A stretch of 64,000 bases of DNA from the NCBI GenBank assembly GCA_028554755.1, contig JAPTOF010000016.1:11754001-11818000 (forward strand), read 5' to 3'. Shown here piece after piece: positions 58,540 to 64,000 of this stretch (the first letter of the stretch is position 1; the number at the start of each line of letters is the position of its first letter). The notes under the pieces were generated by a model. It was not told the origin of the DNA. It worked only from the letters and a program-made list of their open reading frames with translations, and ran no database searches. This stretch comes from Cordia subcordata. Its lineage: Eukaryota; Streptophyta; Magnoliopsida; Boraginales; Cordiaceae. A program made the translations under genes and the position numbers.

Positions 58540-60480
58540 AGCCCAGTGTTATGCGTCGGCAGAGCCTGGAGAAGTAGTCCCATCTGTATTTGACAACCCA
58601 GATATGGATGGAAGATCAATGTTCGACGGGGCTCGATCAGGACAAGGCGTTAGAGAAGTGATTATCGCCTTGAAACGATTAATGTCAACATTTGAGTACG
58701 CCCGTTAAACCTCTTGTAAGCAGTTTTAGGCAGCTTGCTCAGTGGTTTTCTCTGAACTTTACCTCGACACACTGGCAATATACTTACCAAACTTTTTGCT
58801 CTTCTTGTAATCACTCACTGCAGTCTTTCGGGCCTCCTTAACTGAAGAATTGAGTTTGGACTCAAGTCCCTCTTTGGTTGCTTCGGCGTCTGCAATACTC
58901 TTATCCGCCTTGACTCGGGATAATCGCTTTCTTTTGAGCTCCTCTTCTAGCCTAACATGGCGTATTTGTTCATTTGCAAGCTCCTTTTCAATTTTAACAT
59001 GCGCTTTACGTTCATTTCTAAATAGACGTTAGAGATCCTGACACTTGTTCGCAATCTTGGGCACCATCGTCGCAAAGGAGGAAATTTCATAAACAAGTTG
59101 CATTCAAAAAGGAGGAAATTTCGGAAATAAGCTGCATTCAAAAAGACTGTGAGTAGCAATAAGAGTTAAGATGTTCCACAGAATGGTATATATACATACC
59201 GCTACGCCTTTCTTGGTAAAGCTTGAGAATGGATCTCCCCCGACTATCGTGGGAATAGTGCTGACAATAGAATGCATGGTCAAATGCTATCAGCTACTAG
59301 TGGGGGCGTCGTCTCTAGGCGGAGCCCAGGATAATGAATCGCCTTTCCTTTTTTGATTCTGTGCAAGCCTCTCAACCACCGCTAAAGCAGCGTTTTGACG
59401 ATCTTTTGCATCTATATTACAAAAGAAGAAGCTAAGAGTAGTAAACAAATATAAGAAGTAAGAGGAGGGCAAGGGATGAGCGTGGTTATACTTGAGCTGT
59501 CAGAAGAAGAGAAGCCGATAGTCTCTAAGTTGAGTGGAAGTTCGGGGGTTCACTGTCTGAGAAATCTTCCGCACCCTCATCTTTTTCGTGGCTGGGATCT
59601 CTTCGTTCTCCTCTTCACTCCTATGATTGCTTTTTGTCTCATCTGAGCTTCTCGATCCAGCAGAAATGGTTAACTCAACCAAGCAAGTAGTGGGTGTGGA
59701 GGAAGATTCGCGCTACCTTTTGGCGAGCTTACTGGCCTGATGGCCAGTGCTTCTCTTCGAACGAGTTGAGAGTCTCACCCTGGGGCTGGCTGTAATAAGT
59801 GAGCGCATCCCAGGTTCCAATGAAACAGCAAAGCCTCTTGTAACAAGGTTATCACATGTAATAAAATCTTTCATGCGATAGGACTGGCTTCTACAATCTG
59901 CAGCCAAGGCTAGCAAAGCTCGACGGGTATCCTCGCTTAATGTCGAAAATTCGATTTTTGCAGTGGTAACCCACATTTGGGGGACATCCCAAACGTCATG
60001 TATTCGAGCAAGGAATAGGTATTTCCTTCTCCATAAACCATCATCATCATACCGGCCAGGGTTGAAGACCTTCTAAGATCTGCTGGCAGAAAGGACGAAC
60101 CAACCAAGTTTTATGGCGGAGCGGATGATAGAGAATAATCTTTTAAAGATCGAAACAGAGAAATGAACTCCTCTTTGCTGCAAAAGGATAAATGCCGCCA
60201 ACATGATCTTCTACCCCCGTGGGTGCAGCTGGCCAGGATTGATTCCATAGGAGTTGAAAATAGCACACAAGTTGAGATGAAATGGGACCTGGATTCCCAA
60301 ATCGAAGACGTCTTGAAACATCATTATTTCTCCTTCAAGAGAGGAGCTTGACCAGTCTCTCGGCCTTGGTTGAACCACCACAATGTCTTCGCTTAACTGA
60401 CCAGATTCGCTGTAGTATTTGAACTCCTCCATAGTAGTAGTGCATCGGATCCCTTCAGTAAAAAACTGCCCAGTAGACTC
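58540..60480 (-). pseudogene. antisense ORF of Gypsy 2 (gypsy-type-transposon-like domain plus coiled coil)
   Basis: It runs opposite to gag-pol. From 60432 down: EEFKYYSESGQLSEDIVVVQ; then VPFHLNLCAIFNSYGINPGQLHP (about 60290-60215), like the start of the plant 'putative gypsy type transposon' domain (PF04195). Next, IMLAAFILLQQ and FVLSASRS lead to WRRKYLFLARIHDVWDVPQMW (about 60030-59965), the second part of that domain. A Ser/Thr- and charge-rich linker follows (59900-59500). An intron-like GTATAACCAC...TTTTGTAATATAG (about 59489-59415) comes next. The last part is a long coiled coil, HVRLEEELKRKRLSRVKADKSIADAEATK (58985-58880), then a C-terminal tail ending about 58545. Only a few stops interrupt it. 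Function unknown; antisense ORFs with this domain are known in Tat/Retand elements. Confidence 0.7.
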
Positions 60481-60522
60481 CCGCCGTCACATCCCACAGT
60501 GAACTGCAATGTGTAACTTAGG

Positions 60523-61035
60523 TGTTGGGTTATGGCTCAAAGTCCAAGCCCATACAAATTAGGAAAGAATTTTAATGAGAATTAAAATTCTAGTTATGGT
60601 AAGAGTCTTAATTATGGTAGGATTGATAGATGAGAAAATCCTTTGTCTTGGAGGACAAGGAAATCTCCTCTATAAATAGGACTCTTGCATTAGTTGTATA
60701 AGGTGTGCCTTAGGAGAGTGCCTTAGGGCCACACCCCCACCCCATGGGGGTGTAGGAGAGAGCCTAAGAGCATAAAGAGTATCTTATATTCGTTCTAGTC
60801 CTATTAAGAATAAAACCATTATAAGAACTCTGTGGGGGAGGGTTTAGACTTTTCTGTCCGTGCAAAAAGTCACCACCTGAGTTGTAATCCCATTATTGTT
60901 GAATAGTGGAATTTATCCCAGAGGGGATCGTGGACGTAGGCAGAGGGCCGAACCACGTTAAAATATTGCGTGTTCTTTATGTGTGTTTTCTGTTGTGCTT
61001 TGATGTGTGTGCGTGCATCCTCGATTTTCCCAACA
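60523..61035 (+). mobile_element. solo LTR, 513 bp, inside Gypsy 2
   Basis: The ends TGTTGGG...CCCAACA form a perfect 7-bp inverted pair. The flanks TTAGG (60518-60522) and TTGGG (61036-61040) are a 5-bp duplication with one mismatch. It has a TATA box TATAAATA (60671-60678) and a 3' polyadenylation-type AATAAAACC (60810-60818). There is no internal coding, so the element was lost by LTR-LTR recombination, leaving one LTR at the 5' border of the antisense ORF. Confidence 0.85.
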
Positions 61036-62851
61036 TTGGGGTTATCCGCAGTTTGCTCAGCTTGCTTACAGCATGTCATTGCAATAAGTGAGAAGGGGGA
61101 GTTGAGAACTCTTCCTATATTGTTAAAAAAAAAATTGGGACAATGGCTCGAAGGGCATAAAAGAAAGAAAAGCACATTGAAGGTTACAAATTCATGTCAT
61201 CTCTAAGCATGTTCGTTTGCTAGAGACAGCATATTACCTTCAAGGTGCGAGTGTGACAAGTGGGGGTACTTGCAGAAGCTAGCTAGGTACTTACTGTGGG
61301 GAGCTACTCCACGATGTGCACGTATGGACTGCAAGGCTGTGCCAGCACGGATCGGTAAGGTCCGTTTAGTTCACACCAAGTATTGTTGGTTATGATGACT
61401 GTTGCCTTCAACCATCGGCACCAACCGTCGGCCTTGATTGTTAAGATACCTGTTGAGTAAAGTAAGCATGTCAAGTTTTGGCAGAGAACAATGAAAAATG
61501 TGTATATGGTGTGGTGTCGTAAAGGAGGTGACTAGATTAATGCTGGTGCCGTTCCTGATAAAGCTTTGCACATGGGTTTTAGTCACTTTGAAATTTTATC
61601 AAACACCTGGGGAGTGTGGAAGGCTGCAAGGAAGACTGCTATCAATGTTTTCTGTCAACGTTTTTCATTTCCAACTCACATAACAAGCAGTGAAGCTAAC
61701 TAGAAAATAGGAAAAATAGAAAGCCAATAATGCACCAGAGAATTACAAAACCTAGCTTATGGTCAAGGGTTGCATGTGCAAGCTCTAGACTAGCTCTTTT
61801 CGGATGTTGAAAGCTTAGTATTGGGGAATTTTTCGAACATCTAGTGGTTGTCAAACTCCCATGATATTCTTACATGATAGTTTTACTTGGCCTTACATCG
61901 AACACCTGGTGTGCCAAGCAACAACCCAGCAAACTTCGGTCACGAAGGGGAGGTTTCGCTGGAAGCTACCACGCTAACATTTGAGCAAGTATCTTGGGCA
62001 TAGCGAGTTAGCAAGAATATATGTGGTCGAGTTTGGCGGCGAGTGTAAGGAGAGGTCGAGACTTACGGCGTAGGTGTGACACGATAACAGGAAGGATAAA
62101 GCTGAGAAATATGACAATGTGTTACGGTTATTTATTACCATGGGTTTTGGCCACGGGGTTATGCTTGGGTCTTTAGCTGAGTTGCACTGTGATTTGAACT
62201 AGGTAGATTGTGCTGTGCTAAAGTAATAAGGACGCGACACGTCGGGTACGTAGGAGGTTACGCTTTGTTAGTTTAAAAAATGAAAGAAGGAAACACAGCT
62301 ATGCTATGCTTGAGCGTCTATTCTGGCCGTGGCCTATGAGAATGCACAGCATGACACGCGAAGCTAGTACATGAAGGTGTTTGCAAGCAAGTGGTACGGT
62401 AATATCCTCGTATCGTGCATTACAGTAGGTAAGGTACAACAGGGTACTGCTAGTGAGTCGTAGCTTCGTGCTAGGACCACGTGATGCCATGATCACCATG
62501 TAGTATTTAAGGGGTCTATATGAAAGGGTCATGCGGAATAGGTGCACAAGACATCATTAGTGAAGCATGGCAGGCATTTTAGTACGTGTGAGTTACAAGG
62601 CAAGGAAAAAGTAGTAAACATCACATGCATAATGTCATGTCATAAAGGTTCAACGTTTCTTGAAGATGTTTTGAGCTGCAACAATGCATTGTTCACCACG
62701 AACCAATTTTGCCTGCAAGATGTGATTAAAGGTCTGCTTGAGACTTTCTAGTAACACATGGACAACACGCGATTATCAAGAGTTTCATGCGTGGGAATAT
62801 AACTACTCTCTAACTTGAAGGTATTTCAACTTAGAGAGTAGGAGAACAAAC
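61036..62851 (+). other. long non-coding 3' region of Gypsy 2
   Basis: About 1.8 kb with no convincing ORF on either strand. This is where a promoter for the antisense ORF should be. The purine-rich TTAGAGAGTAGGAGAACAAAC (62831-62851) directly before the 3' LTR is the probable polypurine tract for plus-strand priming. Confidence 0.5.
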
Positions 62852-63347
62852 TGTTATGGCCAAAATTAGCTGATATGGAGGCCCACTTTGTTATTTTTAT
62901 GGCCTATTTAGTTAGGTCATTTCTCCGAAGGCCAAAGGTACAATCCGCATAAAGTTTGATACCTGCTTAAATGTCTTCAAGGGAAGATAAGTTCAAGAAA
63001 GATAAGGCTAAGCGTCTAGGTGAAGGGATATGCGTCCTAGGTAGAGTTTGGCTTAAGGACAGATTTCTTGAACGCGTTAAGAACTTTTCCCACCAAGGAT
63101 TTAAAGGGGGGACACAGAGCCAGATAGAGGACACATATTCCTAATGCAAAAAGCCTACCTTTTACAAATACGGTTTGCACGAAACCCATTCAATATCTAT
63201 TAGCTTAGCACTGACTTAAGCATCGGAGTACCCTTAGTCAGCACCGTACCGATGTCAAGGGTTACGCCTTATATTCCGCTTCTTGGTCTTACAGGTTATT
63301 GGAGCCCTAATCGACTTTGTTCATGATTGTAGAAATCACCTTCTACA
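62852..63347 (+). repeat. 3' LTR of Gypsy 2
   Basis: TGTTATGGCC...TTCTACA with intact TG...CA ends, directly repeated from 51503. It is followed by the target duplication TTGTT (63348-63352). Confidence 0.95.
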
Positions 63348-64000
63348 TTGTTCTGGCTAAAGAACTGCCTTTTATTGTTAAAGCAAAAATTGTTAGACTT
63401 GCCAATATTTTGTTGTCGCCGTCCACCAATATTGGTATTGGAATGAACAGGAGCAAGCATGATGGGCTATTGGTGTTGAAAGACTACCATGTGTTGAACC
63501 AAGAATGCTAGCCGTACGAAGTTTCTCGTGCTTAAGGAATTGTTCATACTCCAAAAGCTTGTCCGTCAATTCTTCAAAACTGATTACATGGTCTCGAATA
63601 CGTACCACTGTCGTAATCTCCTTGAAGGCTAATCCAAGGTAATCGGATATGGAATGATTTCCATGATGTATGAGGGTTAATTGTTCTGCCAACCCCATGA
63701 CTCTTGAGGAAGATGGATTGGCAAAATTTTTGAAGAGTTTGTTCCATGCTTCTGCTGAGGTAGCACAGGAACGAACAAGTAGGACAACCGAGGGAGTTAA
63801 GGACCCAATGAGTGCAAGAAGAATTAACTTGTCTTGCCGAAGCCAGAAGGTGTGAGCTAGGTTCAAGACTTCTTTACCATCAACCATTACGATTAGAGAG
63901 GGACATGGTGTCATACCAGTAACATAACCAACCAAGTCGAATCCGAAGAGAAGAGCGTCAAATTGGACTTTCCAAGAAGCATAATTTGTTGTTGTGAGTT
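63348..64000 (-). pseudogene. Copia gag (DUF4219/UBN2-type), right half of the split element
   Basis: From the window edge down the minus strand: NYASWKVQFDALLFGFDLVGYVTG, then PCPS, WLRQDKLILLALIGSLTPSV, TSAEAWNKLFKNFANPSSSRVMGL, LTLIHHGNHSISDYLG. These are the ordered conserved blocks of plant Copia gag. A deletion or frameshift near 63600 shortens the middle, as the usual 'LxGLGxEF' segment is missing. The stretch ends RQFFSQN at the TTGTT duplication, where Gypsy 2 begins; the protein resumes at 51497. The start codon is outside the window. Confidence 0.88.

Larger units (their letters stand above)
51503..63347 (+). mobile_element. Ty3/Gypsy (Tat-type) retrotransposon 2, complete with both LTRs, decayed
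   Basis: 11.8 kb, bounded by LTRs 51503-52021 and 62852-63347 and by TTGTT duplications. The order is 5' LTR, leader, gag, protease, RT, RNase H (two segments), integrase, tandem repeats, antisense ORF, solo-LTR insertion, long non-coding 3' region, 3' LTR. The second RNase H, antisense ORF and tandem repeats downstream of pol are Tat-group traits. The LTRs show a few dozen substitutions and one indel of about 22 bp by eye, so the insertion is old. Confidence 0.92.
47841..64000 (-). mobile_element. Ty1/Copia retrotransposon, minus strand, split by Gypsy 2, 5' end outside window
   Basis: Gag begins at the right window edge (64000-63353). Pol (51502-48040) continues on the far side of the Gypsy insertion. 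The reading joins at the TTGTT duplication: the right half ends RQFFSQN and the left half resumes NSLSSSSQ. Integrase before RT gives the Ty1/Copia order. The 3' LTR should lie at about 48035-47841 (minus), where polypurine-like GGAAGGATAAGAGATAG precedes a non-coding stretch. Its ends were not fixed. Confidence 0.85.

Overview
This is nuclear DNA of a flowering plant, probably a eudicot; the species cannot be told from the sequence. Base composition is AT-rich. Most of the window is decayed transposable elements (hAT, Ty3/Gypsy, PIF/Harbinger, Mutator-like, Helitron, Ty1/Copia, MITEs and solo LTRs), many nested in one another. I recognise one host gene that looks intact: an 11-exon gene on the minus strand (31722 down to 19930) for a chloroplast PsbP-domain protein with a thylakoid-lumen targeting signal. 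No rRNA, tRNA, CRISPR array or bacterial operon was seen.

Layout. 1-4019: 5' part of an Ac-like hAT element (minus), cut by the window edge, with its terminal inverted repeat at 4019. 4020 to about 13.5 kb: a Tat-type Ty3/Gypsy element on the minus strand (gag, protease, RT, RNase H, integrase). It carries an antisense coiled-coil ORF downstream of pol, which the hAT has hit, and a 1.9-kb insertion inside its RNase H region. 13.86-15.2 kb: a PIF/Harbinger transposase pseudogene and one terminus. 15.2-19.9 kb: intergenic DNA with a fold-back MITE, a 96-bp duplication and a Tourist-like MITE. 19.93-31.72 kb: the PsbP-domain gene. Its last intron is 6.7 kb and holds a second copy of the same MITE family and other repeats.

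About 31.83-40.79 kb: a Mutator-like element with inverted ends. It carries two decayed, tail-to-tail genes: a MuDR-type transposase with a SWIM motif (+) and a plant-mobile-domain protein (-). A 1.56-kb solo LTR sits inside it. Its left end lies about 110 bp upstream of the PsbP-gene start codon, so it now forms the gene's upstream border. 40.8-47.8 kb: very AT-rich DNA with an LTR-like scrap and a Helitron Rep/helicase pseudogene.

About 47.85 to beyond 64 kb: a Ty1/Copia element (minus) split by a complete Tat-type Ty3/Gypsy element (+, 51503-63347, both LTRs, TSD TTGTT). That Gypsy element has its own antisense ORF (minus, about 60.48-58.54 kb), which borders a 513-bp solo LTR. The insertion order is therefore Copia, then Gypsy, then the solo-LTR element.

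The most interesting signals are: the antisense ORF present in both Gypsy elements, on opposite strands of the window but in the same place relative to pol; the two-gene Mutator-like element; and that element's position against the promoter of the only host gene. Every mobile-element coding region seen has stop codons, frameshifts or lost catalytic residues, so these are fossils.
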